In this document: piece after piece, positions 9,284-17,819 of the stretch
Numbering within the stretch: position 1 is the first letter of the stretch
Layout: each line of letters opens with the position of its first letter
Notes under the pieces: generated by a model
Told to the model about the DNA's origin: nothing
Seen by the model: the letters and a program-made list of their open reading frames with translations, nothing else
Database searches by the model: none
Position numbers and translations under genes: made by a program
Source of the DNA: Delftia sp. PS-11
GTDB lineage: Bacteria > Pseudomonadota > Gammaproteobacteria > Burkholderiales > Burkholderiaceae_C
NCBI RefSeq assembly: GCF_029870285.1
Contig: NZ_JACSYA010000002.1
Location: forward strand, 186,001-250,000
Direction of reading: 5' to 3'
DNA length: 64,000 bases

Positions 9284-10381
9284 ATGACCGCCGCATTGAG
9301 CCGCCTTTCACACTGGCCCCGGGCCCTGACCCTGGCAGCCATGCTGGGCGCCATGGCCGCGATTTTTGCGCTGGACACGCTGACCGAATACGCGGTGGCG
9401 GCCGCTGTCTTTCACACGGCCGTCATCCTGGTGGCCGTGCGCTGGTTCAGTCCCCGCCTGGTGATTGCCATCACGGGCCTGTGCATCGCGCTGACGCTGG
9501 GCAGCTTCGCGCTGACGCCGGCCGGCGCCTACCGCACAGGGCTGATCAACACCGTCATCAGCATCCTGGCCATCGTCATCACCGCCTACCAGGGCCTGAA
9601 GATGGTGGCGGCCCAGAATGCGGCCCATGCGGCCCGCACCCAGCTGATGCGTCTGGCACAGGCCACGAGCCTGGGCCAACTGACCGCCTCCATCGCCCAT
9701 GAGGTCAACCAGCCTCTGGCGGCCATTGTCACCAGCGGCAGTGCCTGCCAGCGCTGGCTGGCCCAGCAGCCTCCCAATCTCGCCAAGGCCGGGCAGGCGC
9801 TGGAGCGCATCCAGGGCGACGCGCAGCGTGCCAGCGAGGTCATTGCGCGCATCCGGGGCATGGCGCGCGGAGAGGCGCCGCACAAGCAGCGGTTCGATCT
9901 CAATGAGGCCGTTCGGGAAATGGCCCGGCTGTCCGAAGCCGACCTCGACCGCCGTGGCATCGCGCTGGACCTGCTGCTGGCGCCCGGCCTGCGCCCGGCC
10001 TGGGCCGACCGGGTGCAATTGCAGCAGGTGCTGGGCAACTTGCTGCTCAATGCCATGGATGCCATGGACGGCATCAAGCCCACTGCCGCCGCACCACGGC
10101 GCATTGCCGTGGCGACCCAGGCGCTGGGCCAGCAGCTGGTGCTGACCGTTACCGACGCGGGCGCAGGCCTGTCGCCCCAGGCCAGGAGCCATCTGTTCGA
10201 CGCCTTCTGGACCACCAAGCCCAATGGCATGGGCCTGGGCCTGAACATCTGCCGCCACATGGCCGAGGCCAATGGCGGCCGCATCTGGGCCACGGACCGC
10301 GAGGATGGCCGCAGCGGCGCGGTGTTCCATGTCACCCTGGCCGCCGCAGGCGACACAGCCGCAGGAGTACTTCATGGCTGA
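9284..10381 (+). CDS. Membrane-bound sensor histidine kinase (FixL/DctB-like kinase core)
   Basis: About 365 residues. The first 110 form some four transmembrane segments with no evident periplasmic sensor domain. The kinase core follows: H-box 'SIAHEVNQPLAAI' (His139), N-box 'NLLLNAMDAM', G1 'VTDAGAGLS', F-box 'LFDAFWTTKPNGMG' and G2 'GLGLNICRHMAEANGG'. The 'HEVNQPL' H-box is typical of the FixL/DctB class (HPK4). The ATG at 9284 begins the first membrane segment; 9233 is an alternative. It overlaps the FixJ-like regulator by 8 bases. The position just behind a metal pump suggests membrane or metal stress sensing, but that is inference from context. Confidence 0.83.
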   Translation: MTAALSRLSHWPRALTLAAMLGAMAAIFALDTLTEYAVAAAVFHTAVILVAVRWFSPRLVIAITGLCIALTLGSFALTPAGAYRTGLINTVISILAIVITAYQGLKMVAAQNAAHAARTQLMRLAQATSLGQLTASIAHEVNQPLAAIVTSGSACQRWLAQQPPNLAKAGQALERIQGDAQRASEVIARIRGMARGEAPHKQRFDLNEAVREMARLSEADLDRRGIALDLLLAPGLRPAWADRVQLQQVLGNLLLNAMDAMDGIKPTAAAPRRIAVATQALGQQLVLTVTDAGAGLSPQARSHLFDAFWTTKPNGMGLGLNICRHMAEANGGRIWATDREDGRSGAVFHVTLAAAGDTAAGVLHG

Positions 10382-11012
10382 GCCGTACACCGACGAAGCT
10401 CCCGCTCTGGTCTATGTCGTCGATGACGATGCCTCGGTGCGTGCTGCCGTCGAGGATCTGCTCGCATCGGTGGGCCTGTGCGTGGCGGCCTTCGGCGCCA
10501 CGCGCGACTTTCTCGCGCACTTCGAAAGCAGCCCGCCCCAGGGGCCGGCCTGCCTGGTGCTGGACATCCGCATGCCCGGCCAAAGCGGCATGGATTTCCG
10601 CCGCCAGATGCTGGAGCAGGACCTGCGCCTGCCCACGATCTTTGTCACCGGCCATGGGGACATCCCCATGAGCGTGGAGGCCATGAAGACCGGCGCCATC
10701 GAATTCCTGACCAAGCCTTTCCGCGACCAGGACCTGCTCGATGCCATCCAGCAGGGCATCGCGCTGGACCGCCAGCGGCGCGAGCGCGATGCTGCCGGAC
10801 AGGCGCTGCGCGAGCGCTGGCAGTCCCTGTCGCGCGGCGAACAGGATGTGGTCATCGGCGTGGTGCGTGGCCAGCTCAACAAGCAGATTGCCGCCGACCT
10901 CGATGTCAGCGAAATCACGGTCAAGGTGCGCCGCGCCCAGGCCATGCGCAAGATGCAGGTGCGCACCCTGGCCGATCTGGTCAGGGCGCTGGAGCGGCTG
11001 GAAATCCGCTGA
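10374..11012 (+). CDS. FixJ-family response regulator (receiver plus LuxR-type HTH)
   Basis: A 212-residue partner of the preceding kinase. The receiver has 'YVVDDDASVR', the phospho-acceptor Asp64 in 'LVLDIRMPGQSG', a Thr in 'FVTGHGD' and Lys in 'FLTKPF'. The C-terminal LuxR-type HTH is 'LNKQIAADLDVSEITVKVRR'. The ATG at 10374 has GGAG 6-7 bases upstream and overlaps the kinase stop, so the two are co-translated. FixJ-type regulators activate promoters once phosphorylated. The targets are unknown; the adjacent RND operon is an obvious candidate. Confidence 0.85.
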   Translation: MAEPYTDEAPALVYVVDDDASVRAAVEDLLASVGLCVAAFGATRDFLAHFESSPPQGPACLVLDIRMPGQSGMDFRRQMLEQDLRLPTIFVTGHGDIPMSVEAMKTGAIEFLTKPFRDQDLLDAIQQGIALDRQRRERDAAGQALRERWQSLSRGEQDVVIGVVRGQLNKQIAADLDVSEITVKVRRAQAMRKMQVRTLADLVRALERLEIR

Positions 11013-11015
11013 GCC

Positions 11016-11552
11016 TCACAGCTGCCATGACGCCGGAATCAGCTGCAGGATCACGGACGTCATCACCAGATAGCGCAGGAACTTGCCGACGGCCATGTAG
11101 AACACGCAGGGCCAGAAGGGCAGCCGCATCCAGCCGGCCACCGCGCACAGCGGATCGCCCACCACAGGCAGCCAGCTCAGCAGGCAGGCCCTGGCGCCCA
11201 TGCGGCGCAGCCAGATGCGCGCGCGGCGCTCGTGGCGCGACAGGTGCCTGGCCGGGCGGGTCCGCGCATCGGCCGGCAGGCCGGCGCGCCGCCGCTCGCG
11301 CGCCGCATGCCAGGCCTTGCGCGCACCCAGGCCCATCCACCAGCTGATGGCGCCGCCCAGCGTATTGCCGGCAGTGGCCACGCCAATCGTCTGCCAGAAC
11401 AGTTCGGGCCGCAGCTGCAGCAGCCCGACCACGGCCGGCTCCGAGCCCAGCGGTAGCAGCGTGGCCGATACCAGGGCGATGACGAAGACCGTGCTCAGTC
11501 CGAATTGCGGCAGGGCCAGCCAGCCCAGCAGCTGATGCATCCAGATTTCCAT
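11016..11552 (-). CDS. YqaA-family (DedA/SNARE-associated-like) membrane protein
   Basis: A 178-residue inner-membrane protein. It has the 'SATLLPLGSEPAVVGLLQL' N-terminal re-entrant region, 'TAGNTLGGAISWWMGLGAR', a basic cytoplasmic insert and 'LSWLPVVGDPLCAVAGWMRL' followed by a final TM helix, a pattern shared with YqaA and the DedA/VTT superfamily. I chose the ATG at 11552. The open frame runs on upstream only because the minus strand of the (CAGCATCCG) repeat encodes a spurious M-L-R repeat. Its stop lies 3 bases from the stop of the convergent FixJ-like gene. VTT proteins are linked to lipid flipping and membrane homeostasis. Confidence 0.78.
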   Translation of the reverse strand: MEIWMHQLLGWLALPQFGLSTVFVIALVSATLLPLGSEPAVVGLLQLRPELFWQTIGVATAGNTLGGAISWWMGLGARKAWHAARERRRAGLPADARTRPARHLSRHERRARIWLRRMGARACLLSWLPVVGDPLCAVAGWMRLPFWPCVFYMAVGKFLRYLVMTSVILQLIPASWQL

Positions 11553-11657
11553 AGAGCCGCGTGTTGTGCAAGATGGCGCAAGTGTAGGTCTGCACCGGCT
11601 GACGCCTGGCCGTCCTGGCGCTATCTTGGGGTTTTGTTCCGTGCAAAGGATCGCAAC

Positions 11658-12200
11658 ATGGCGCAATGGCAGATGGGCAAATGGACGATGGCGCTGGCCA
11701 TCGCGGTGGCGCTGGCAGGCTGTGCTGCGCCGCAGCATCCGCAGCATCCGCAGCATCCGCAGCATCCGCAGCATCCGCAGCATCCGCAGCAAGCGGCAGA
11801 GCCCGCACAGTCCTGGGCGCAGGCTGGGCAGGACTGCGCGCCGCCATCCATCTCACTGTCCGACAGGATGGAGCTTTTGCAGCGCGAACTCGAACCCCTG
11901 GGGCTGCAGGCACGCATTGCCGGCTGCACCACCCCGCCGCAGCCGGCCCAGGGCGTGCAGGCGCTGCTGATCGACGCCTGGGTGCTCGATGGCCGCAAGG
12001 CCCGTGCCGTGGTGCGCGGCCCGTTGGCCGACGGTGAGCCGCTGGATCTGGGCCTGATGCCGACAGGCGCCAAGGCCCTGTCTGAGGAGGCAGTCTCGCC
12101 CGACGTGCGCTTCAACCGCCGCTGGTGGCATGAGCGCCTGCATGCCTATGGGCTCAGCGCCGTGGCGGGCCAGGTGCGCGTCTTCGTTCCTACACCATGA
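11658..12200 (+). CDS. Putative lipoprotein with a (QHP)6 repeat, unknown function
   Basis: A 180-residue protein with a lipoprotein signal, 'MALAIAVALAGCAAP'. Right after the lipobox comes a run of six Gln-His-Pro triplets encoded by a 9-base tandem repeat, then a globular domain of about 140 residues with two cysteines ('GQDCAPPS', 'IAGCTTPP') and the C-terminal segment 'FNRRWWHERLHAYGLSAV'. I do not recognise the family. The start at 11658 is the ATG that gives the signal peptide, with AAGGA about 8 bases upstream. It is divergent from the YqaA-type gene. The His-rich stretch near the membrane anchor could bind metal, but nothing else supports that. Confidence 0.65.
   Translation: MAQWQMGKWTMALAIAVALAGCAAPQHPQHPQHPQHPQHPQHPQQAAEPAQSWAQAGQDCAPPSISLSDRMELLQRELEPLGLQARIAGCTTPPQPAQGVQALLIDAWVLDGRKARAVVRGPLADGEPLDLGLMPTGAKALSEEAVSPDVRFNRRWWHERLHAYGLSAVAGQVRVFVPTP
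11733..11786 (+). repeat. Six perfect 9-base tandem repeats (CAGCATCCG)
   Basis: Six identical copies of CAGCATCCG, in frame, encode (QHP)6 just after the lipidated cysteine of the lipoprotein. A seventh, partial copy (CAGCAAGCG) follows. Because the unit is 9 bases, slippage would change the length without breaking the frame. Confidence 0.95.
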
Positions 12201-12351
12201 AACCGCCAGCCTGTCCGGCCGCCTTGGCTTGGCCGCCCCGGCGCACAGGTATTCGTGCTTTTTGTGCTGCTGAAAAATTGGGCAGGTACAATTCTGGTCC
12301 TTTGTTTGCCACCCATGCCGTGACCTGTGCATGGGCCAGCCAGCCCTATCC

Positions 12352-13422
12352 ATGTCCCGTCCGCCCCTGACCATCGGCCCCCATGCACTGGCCAACCGCC
12401 TGTTCGTCGCCCCCATGGCCGGGGTGACGGACCGGCCGTTCCGCCAGCTGTGCAAGGCCCTGGGCGCAGGCTACGCGGTCAGCGAGATGGTCACATCCCG
12501 CAAGGATCTGTGGAACAGCCTCAAGACCTCGCGCCGGGCCAACCATGAAGGCGAGCCCGGCCCCATCGCCGTGCAGATTGCGGGCACGGACGCCGCGATG
12601 ATGGCCGAAGCCGCGCGCTACAACGTGGACCGTGGCGCCCAGATCATCGACATCAACATGGGCTGCCCGGCCAAGAAGGTCTGCAACAAATGGGCCGGTT
12701 CGGCCCTGATGCAGAACGAGGCCCTGGCCGTGGAAATCGCCGAGGCCGTGGTCCAGGCCTGCGCGCCGCACGGCGTGCCCGTGACGCTGAAAATGCGCAC
12801 AGGCTGGTGCGAAGCGCACCGCAACGCCGTGGTGCTGGCCCGGCGCTTCGAGCAAGTGGGCATCCAGATGCTCACCGTCCATGGCCGCACGCGCGAGCAG
12901 GGCTACAAAGGCTTTGCCGAGTACGACACCATCGCGGCCGTCAAGGCGGCCGTGCGCGTGCCCGTGGTGGCCAACGGCGACATCACCAGCCCGGAAAAGG
13001 CGCGCGACGTGCTGGCCTATACCGGCGCCGATGCCATCATGATCGGCCGTGCGGCCCAGGGCCGGCCCTGGATCTTCCGTGAGATCGGCCACTTCCTGGC
13101 CACCGGCGAGCACATGGCGCCACCGCTGGTGGCCGAGCTGCGCCGGCTGCTGCTGGACCACCTGCAGGACCACTACCGCCTGTATGGCGAGGGCACGGGC
13201 GTGCGCAGCGCGCGCAAGCACATCGCCTGGTATGTGCGCAGCCTGCCGGGCGGCGAGCCATTGAGACAACACATCAACACTATCGAGGACTGCGCGGTGC
13301 AATGGCAGGCCGTTGCCGACTATCTGGATGCGCTGGGCAGCCAGATGGACCGGCTGCCGGCCGCCATCGGGACCGGCGCCACAGGCGCCGGTCTTGCACA
13401 GCCCGCAGGAATGACTGCATGA
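12352..13422 (+). CDS. dusB: tRNA-dihydrouridine synthase B
   Basis: A 356-residue FMN-dependent enzyme that reduces uridine to dihydrouridine in tRNA. Motifs are 'NRLFVAPMAGVTDRPFR' (FMN-binding N-terminus), 'DINMGCPAKKVCNKWAGSAL' (with the catalytic Cys), 'TLKMRTGW', 'TVHGRTREQGYKG' and 'ANGDI...GADAIMIGRAAQGRPW'. The start is uncertain: ATG 12331 would add seven residues and neither ATG has a clear ribosome-binding site; 12352 fits usual family length better. It overlaps fis by 4 bases. The dusB-fis pairing is conserved across proteobacteria. A TACAAT at 12287-12292 may be the -10 box. Confidence 0.93.
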   Translation: MSRPPLTIGPHALANRLFVAPMAGVTDRPFRQLCKALGAGYAVSEMVTSRKDLWNSLKTSRRANHEGEPGPIAVQIAGTDAAMMAEAARYNVDRGAQIIDINMGCPAKKVCNKWAGSALMQNEALAVEIAEAVVQACAPHGVPVTLKMRTGWCEAHRNAVVLARRFEQVGIQMLTVHGRTREQGYKGFAEYDTIAAVKAAVRVPVVANGDITSPEKARDVLAYTGADAIMIGRAAQGRPWIFREIGHFLATGEHMAPPLVAELRRLLLDHLQDHYRLYGEGTGVRSARKHIAWYVRSLPGGEPLRQHINTIEDCAVQWQAVADYLDALGSQMDRLPAAIGTGATGAGLAQPAGMTA

Positions 13423-13652
13423 GCAACCAGAACATCGAACAATGCGTGCGTGAAAGCCTGGAGGGGTATTTCCGCGATCTCGACGGCGAAAAGCCCAATG
13501 GCATGTACGACATGCTGATCCGCCTGGTCGAAAAGCCGCTGCTGGAAGTGGTGATGAGCCAGGCCGACAACAACCAGTCGCGCGCCGCCGACTGGCTGGG
13601 GCTCAACCGCAACACCCTGCGCAAGAAGCTGATCGAGCACCACATGCTCTGA
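13419..13652 (+). CDS. fis: Fis-family DNA-binding protein
   Basis: A 77-residue nucleoid-associated/regulatory protein. The C-terminal HTH '[21 protein letters not shown]' is the Fis motif, preceded by two helices ('[20 protein letters not shown]'). The ATG overlaps the dusB stop (ATGA), a sign of coupled translation. The short form is typical of beta-proteobacterial Fis. purH follows 82 bases later. Confidence 0.92.
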   Translation: MSNQNIEQCVRESLEGYFRDLDGEKPNGMYDMLIRLVEKPLLEVVMSQADNNQSRAADWLGLNRNTLRKKLIEHHML

Positions 13653-13734
13653 ACCACGCATACCCCACCCATGGCCGTGCAAGCCACTCCCGCCCGATGC
13701 GCGGCCTGTTTTTTCAAACTCCGTACTGACGCCC

Positions 13735-15342
13735 ATGAAAGCCCTGCTCTCCGTCTCTGACAAGACCGGTATCGTCGAATTCGCCCAAGGCCTGCACGCC
13801 CTGGGCATCCAACTGCTGTCCACCGGTGGCACCGCCAAGCTGCTGGCCGATGCCGGCCTGCCCGTGACCGAGGTGGCCGAAGTCACCCAGTTCCCCGAAA
13901 TGCTCGACGGCCGCGTCAAGACCCTGCACCCCAAGGTCCACGGCGGCCTGCTGGCGCGCCGCGAACTGCCGGCCCACATGGCCGCGCTCAAGGAGCATGG
14001 CATCGAGACCATCGACCTGCTGGTCGTGAACCTGTACCCATTCGAGGCCACCGTGGCCAAGGCCGGCTGCACGCTGGCCGACGCCATCGAGAACATCGAC
14101 ATCGGCGGCCCGGCCATGGTGCGCTCTGCGGCCAAGAACTGGGCCGATGTGGGCGTGGTCACCGACGCCGGCCAGTACGAGGCCGTGCTGGGCGAGCTCA
14201 AGTCCCAGGGCAAGCTCTCCGACAAGCTGCGTTTTTCCCTGTCCGTAGCCGCCTTCAACCGCATCGCCCAGTACGACGGCGCCATCAGCGACTACCTGTC
14301 CAGCGTGAAGTTCGAGGACGACAAGCTGTCCGAAGACTATGTGCCCGAGCGCAGCCTGTTCCCCGGCCAGAGCAACGGCCAGTTCATCAAGGTGCAGGAC
14401 CTGCGCTACGGCGAAAACAGCCACCAGCAGGCGGCCCTGTACCGTGACCTGCATCCTGCCCCCGGCTCCCTGGTCACGGGCGAGCAACTGCAGGGCAAGG
14501 AGCTGTCCTACAACAACATTGCCGATGCCGACGCGGCCTGGGAATGCGTCAAGAGCTTCGAGCTGCCCGCCTGCGTGATCGTCAAGCACGCCAACCCCTG
14601 CGGCGTGGCCGTGGGCAAGGATGCGCACGAGGCCTATGCCAAGGCCTTCCAGACCGATCCCACCAGCGCCTTCGGCGGCATCATCGCCTTCAACCGCACG
14701 GTGGACAAGGCGGCTGCCGAGGCCGTGGTCAAGCAGTTCGTCGAAGTGCTCATGGCCCCCGACTTCACGCCCGAAGCGCTGGAAATCTTCAAGCCCAAGG
14801 TCAATGTGCGCCTGATGAAGATCGCGCTGCCGAACACCACGGCTGCGTCCGCCACCGCCTGGGAGCAGGGCCGCAACGCAGTGGACACCAAGCGCGTGGG
14901 CTCGGGCCTGCTGCTGCAGACCGCCGACAACCATGAGCTGGCCCTGGCCGACCTCAAGGTCGTCACCGTCAAGCAGCCCACGCCCGAGGAACTGCAGGAC
15001 CTGCTGTTCGCCTGGAAGGTTGCCAAGTACGTCAAGAGCAATGCCATCGTGTTCTGCAAGAACGGCATGACCATGGGCGTGGGCGCAGGCCAGATGAGCC
15101 GCCTGGATTCGGCGCGCATCGCCTCCATCAAGGCCGAAGCCGCCAAGCTCAGCCTGCAGGGCACGGTCGTGGCCAGCGACGCCTTCTTCCCGTTCCGTGA
15201 CGGCCTGGATGTGGTCGTCGATGCCGGCGCCACCTGCGTGGCCCAGCCCGGCGGATCCATGCGCGACCAGGAAGTCATCGACGCCGCCAACGAGCGCGGC
15301 GTCGCCATGGTCTTCACGGGCGTGCGCCACTTCCGCCACTGA
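13735..15342 (+). CDS. purH: Bifunctional AICAR transformylase / IMP cyclohydrolase
   Basis: A 535-residue enzyme that performs the last two steps of de novo IMP synthesis. The N-terminal cyclohydrolase (MGS-like) domain opens with '[18 protein letters not shown]' and has '[18 protein letters not shown]'. The transformylase part has '[16 protein letters not shown]', '[12 protein letters not shown]', '[14 protein letters not shown]' and '[20 protein letters not shown]'. Length and motifs are complete. It follows dusB-fis in the order common to Burkholderiales. Confidence 0.96.
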   Translation: MKALLSVSDKTGIVEFAQGLHALGIQLLSTGGTAKLLADAGLPVTEVAEVTQFPEMLDGRVKTLHPKVHGGLLARRELPAHMAALKEHGIETIDLLVVNLYPFEATVAKAGCTLADAIENIDIGGPAMVRSAAKNWADVGVVTDAGQYEAVLGELKSQGKLSDKLRFSLSVAAFNRIAQYDGAISDYLSSVKFEDDKLSEDYVPERSLFPGQSNGQFIKVQDLRYGENSHQQAALYRDLHPAPGSLVTGEQLQGKELSYNNIADADAAWECVKSFELPACVIVKHANPCGVAVGKDAHEAYAKAFQTDPTSAFGGIIAFNRTVDKAAAEAVVKQFVEVLMAPDFTPEALEIFKPKVNVRLMKIALPNTTAASATAWEQGRNAVDTKRVGSGLLLQTADNHELALADLKVVTVKQPTPEELQDLLFAWKVAKYVKSNAIVFCKNGMTMGVGAGQMSRLDSARIASIKAEAAKLSLQGTVVASDAFFPFRDGLDVVVDAGATCVAQPGGSMRDQEVIDAANERGVAMVFTGVRHFRH

Positions 15343-15363
15343 GGCACGAAGGAGTCCGCGTCC

Positions 15364-15807
15364 ATGGACCGTAATCCCTACGAGGATGAGGACGCGGCCC
15401 CGGCCCGGCCGCGCTGGCTGGGCTGGGCGCTGGTGGTGTTCATGCTGATGGTGGCGCTGGGCGTGCTGCACATCGGCTGGCGCATCATGCAGCCCACGCC
15501 ATCGGCCGCCGCTGCGCCTGCCGGCAACCAGCTGGCCGCCGGCAAGGCGCTGGTCGAAGGCAGCGACTGCATGCGCTGCCATGGCCTGGCCCGCAACTAT
15601 GTGGGCCCGGCCTTCGAGCAGGTCGCACAACGCTACCGCGACCGCGCCGATGCCGCCGCCTACCTGGCACGCCGTATCCGCGAAGGCGGGGCCGGCGAAT
15701 GGGGCCGTGCCATCATGCCGCGCCACCCCCAGATCACCGAGGAGCAATCGCTGCTCATGGCCGGCTGGCTGCTGTCGCTGCCTGCCACTGCTGCCGCCCA
15801 GCCCTGA
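15364..15807 (+). CDS. Membrane-anchored c-type cytochrome
   Basis: A 147-residue protein with an N-terminal membrane anchor (about residues 20-40, after an acidic cytoplasmic start), a Pro/Ala linker and a class I cytochrome c fold. The haem motif is 'CMRCH' (69-73) and the likely axial Met is in 'RAIMPRHP' (about 118). GAAGGAG lies about 10 bases before the ATG. It probably works as a small periplasmic electron carrier, similar to cytochrome c551/552 types. It begins 21 bases after purH but has no obvious functional link to it. Confidence 0.85.
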   Translation: MDRNPYEDEDAAPARPRWLGWALVVFMLMVALGVLHIGWRIMQPTPSAAAAPAGNQLAAGKALVEGSDCMRCHGLARNYVGPAFEQVAQRYRDRADAAAYLARRIREGGAGEWGRAIMPRHPQITEEQSLLMAGWLLSLPATAAAQP

Positions 15808-15843
15808 TTCCCCGCGGTTTCTGCCCTGTTGCGGGCTTATTTT

Positions 15844-15858
15844 TGAGAATGGTTATCA
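15844..15858 (+). promoter_or_regulatory. Fur box upstream of the MFS exporter gene
   Basis: TGAGAATGGTTATCA matches 12 of the 14 fixed positions of the 7-1-7 Fur consensus TGATAATnATTATCA. It lies 26 bases before the ATG at 15885, in an AT-rich patch that contrasts with the GC-rich surroundings. This suggests repression by Fe(II)-Fur. Confidence 0.7.
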
Positions 15859-15884
15859 TTACATTTTCATCAAGGAGCAGCGCC

Positions 15885-17111
15885 ATGCGGCCAGAAACAG
15901 GGTCAGTTCCACTGCAAGACAGCGGCACCGGTGTGCCGCCCGCCGCACCTGCCGGTCACTTCAGCCTGCGGCCGCTGCTCGCTGCCAATCTGGCCTGCAC
16001 CCTGTCCATGATGGCTTTCGTGGCGCTGGTCGGGCCGATTGCGCGGCTGCTGGGGCTGGCGCCCTGGCAGGCCGGTGCCTCGGTGACGGTGGGCGGCCTG
16101 CTGTGGATGCTGCTGGCGCGTGTCTGGGGCGCGGCCAGCGACCGGCATGGACGCCGGCCCGTGCTGCTGGCCGGCGCGGCGGGCTTTGCGCTGGCTTACT
16201 GGGCCATGGTGGGTGTGATCGATGCGTCGCTGCATTGGCGGCCAGCGCCGCTGTGGGTCTTTGCGGGGCTGGTGCTCACGCGCGGTGCCATTGGCGCCTT
16301 TTATGCAGCCGTGCCATCGGTGGGGCAGGCCCTGGTGGCCGACCATGTGCCGTCCGAGCGGCGTGCTGCATCCCTGGCGGCACTGGGTGCAGCCAGCGCC
16401 GTGGGCATGGTGGCTGGGCCTGCGCTGGCCGCCACGCTGGCGCCGCAGGGCCTGAGCCTGCCGCTGCATGCCACGGGGCTGCTGCCGCTGCTGGCGCTGG
16501 CCGTGCTGTGGCGTACGCTGCCGCGCGGCCCGCGCCGCGAGGGCATGGTGTCCGGCGCACTGGCGCTGTCCGATCCCCGGATGCGCCGCTGCATGTGCGT
16601 GGCTTTCGCCGCCATGTTCAGCGTGGCCGTGGCCCAGAGCACGGTGGGTTTTTTTGCGCTGGACCGCCTGGCCCTGCCACCCGCCGAGGCCGCGCGCACG
16701 GCGGGCCTGGCGCTGACCTGTGTGGGCGTGGCCCTGATCGCGGTGCAGGTCATGGCCACGCGCCTGGGCTGGACGCCGCAGCGGATGATCCGCACCGGCG
16801 CCCTGGTGGCTGCCGCTGGCGGCGCGGGCATGTGGTTCGTCAGTGGCGCCGTGCCGCTGTACATCGCCTTCGCCACGATGGCTGCCGGCATGGGCTGGGT
16901 CTTTCCCGCCTTCCAGGCGATGGCGGCCAACGCCGTACAGGCGCACGAGCAGGGCGCGGCAGCGGGCGCCATCGGCGCTGCCCAGGGGCTGGGCATGGTC
17001 AGTGGCCCGCTGGTGGGCACGCTGCTGCATGGGCTGGCACCTGTGGTGCCGTATGCCCTGCTGGCGCTGCTGATGGGGGCTGTGGCGCTGTGGCCGGCAC
17101 GCCGGCCATAG
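15885..17111 (+). CDS. MFS transporter, likely Fur-regulated
   Basis: A 408-residue major facilitator superfamily protein with about 12 transmembrane helices. It has the loop 2-3 signature 'GAASDRHGRRPVLLAGA' and the helix 5 'GAASAVGMVAGPALAATLAP' glycine-rich motif typical of TetA/EntS-like drug:H+ antiporters (DHA1). AAGGAG lies about 8 bases before the ATG. The Fur box directly upstream suggests expression under iron limitation, so export of a siderophore or an iron-linked metabolite is a reasonable guess. No siderophore synthesis or receptor gene is visible nearby. Confidence 0.83.
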   Translation: MRPETGSVPLQDSGTGVPPAAPAGHFSLRPLLAANLACTLSMMAFVALVGPIARLLGLAPWQAGASVTVGGLLWMLLARVWGAASDRHGRRPVLLAGAAGFALAYWAMVGVIDASLHWRPAPLWVFAGLVLTRGAIGAFYAAVPSVGQALVADHVPSERRAASLAALGAASAVGMVAGPALAATLAPQGLSLPLHATGLLPLLALAVLWRTLPRGPRREGMVSGALALSDPRMRRCMCVAFAAMFSVAVAQSTVGFFALDRLALPPAEAARTAGLALTCVGVALIAVQVMATRLGWTPQRMIRTGALVAAAGGAGMWFVSGAVPLYIAFATMAAGMGWVFPAFQAMAANAVQAHEQGAAAGAIGAAQGLGMVSGPLVGTLLHGLAPVVPYALLALLMGAVALWPARRP

Positions 17112-17143
17112 CGAAAGCGTGCGTTCGGTTATTCTTGCAGGCC

Positions 17144-17761
17144 ATGCCAGAACTCTTCATCGCGCCCGACGGGCGCGCACGCTGCCACTGGTGCGCAGCC
17201 ACGCCCGGCTACCAGGCCTACCATGACCATGAATGGGGCTTTCCCGTGGCCGATGACCGGCGGCTGTTCGAAAAGCTCAGTCTCGAGGGCTTCCAGTCCG
17301 GCCTGAGCTGGCTGACCATTCTCAACAAGCGCGAGAACTTCCGCGCGGCCTTTGCCGGGTTCGACTTTGGCGCGGTGGCACGCTTTACCGAAGAGGATGT
17401 GCTGCGCCTGCTGGGCGATGCGGGCATCGTGCGCCATCGCGGCAAGATCGAGGCCGTGATCCACAATGCGCAGCGTGCGCTGGAGATGGTCGAACGCGAG
17501 GGGTCGCTGGCCGCTTTCTTCTGGCGCCATGCGCCCGCTCCCGCGCAGGTGGCAGGCCCCGCAGGCCCCACAGGCCCCGTCTCCCAGACCGACGAGTCCC
17601 GCGCCCTGTCCAGGGAACTGAAAAAGCGCGGCTGGAAGTTCGTCGGGCCCACCACGGTGTACTCGTTCATGCAGGCCATGGGGCTGGTCAACGACCATGC
17701 GCCCGGCTGCGCGGTGCGCGATGAGGTGGAACAGGCGCGCCGCAGCTTTCGCCGTCCCTGA
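17144..17761 (+). CDS. tag: DNA-3-methyladenine glycosylase I
   Basis: A 205-residue base-excision repair enzyme that removes 3-methyladenine. Motifs are 'RCHWC' and 'YHDHEWGFPVADDR' at the N-terminus, 'LSLEGFQSGLSWLTILNKRE', 'GDAGIVRHRGKIEAVIHNA', and 'KFVGPTTVYSFMQAMGLVND' with 'HAPGC', whose His and Cys complete the zinc site seen in E. coli Tag. A Gly-Pro-Ala insert ('GPAGPTGPV') lies at about residues 143-151. The frame stays open far upstream through the MFS gene, but the only sensible start is ATG 17144, 33 bases after the MFS stop. Confidence 0.93.
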   Translation: MPELFIAPDGRARCHWCAATPGYQAYHDHEWGFPVADDRRLFEKLSLEGFQSGLSWLTILNKRENFRAAFAGFDFGAVARFTEEDVLRLLGDAGIVRHRGKIEAVIHNAQRALEMVEREGSLAAFFWRHAPAPAQVAGPAGPTGPVSQTDESRALSRELKKRGWKFVGPTTVYSFMQAMGLVNDHAPGCAVRDEVEQARRSFRRP

Positions 17762-17767
17762 CATGCA

Positions 17768-17795
17768 AAAGGCCTGCCAGCCAGGGCAGGCCTTT
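17768..17795. terminator. Bidirectional terminator between tag and hemL
   Basis: A perfect 11-base stem: AAAGGCCTGCC (17768-17778) pairs with GGCAGGCCTTT (17785-17795) across a 6-base loop. A/T runs on both flanks let it serve the convergent tag (+) and hemL (-) genes. Confidence 0.85.
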
Positions 17796-17819
17796 GCGTG
17801 TAGACCGGGAGCAGGTTCC

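Noticed and set aside
11553..11792. Minus-strand repeat of Met-Leu-Arg ahead of the YqaA-type gene
   Set aside because: It is the reverse strand of the CAGCATCCG repeat in the lipoprotein gene, which is read on the plus strand.
15581..17143. Open frame continuing upstream from tag through the MFS gene
   Set aside because: The stretch is in a different frame from the MFS protein and lacks any domain. tag has a normal start at 17144.
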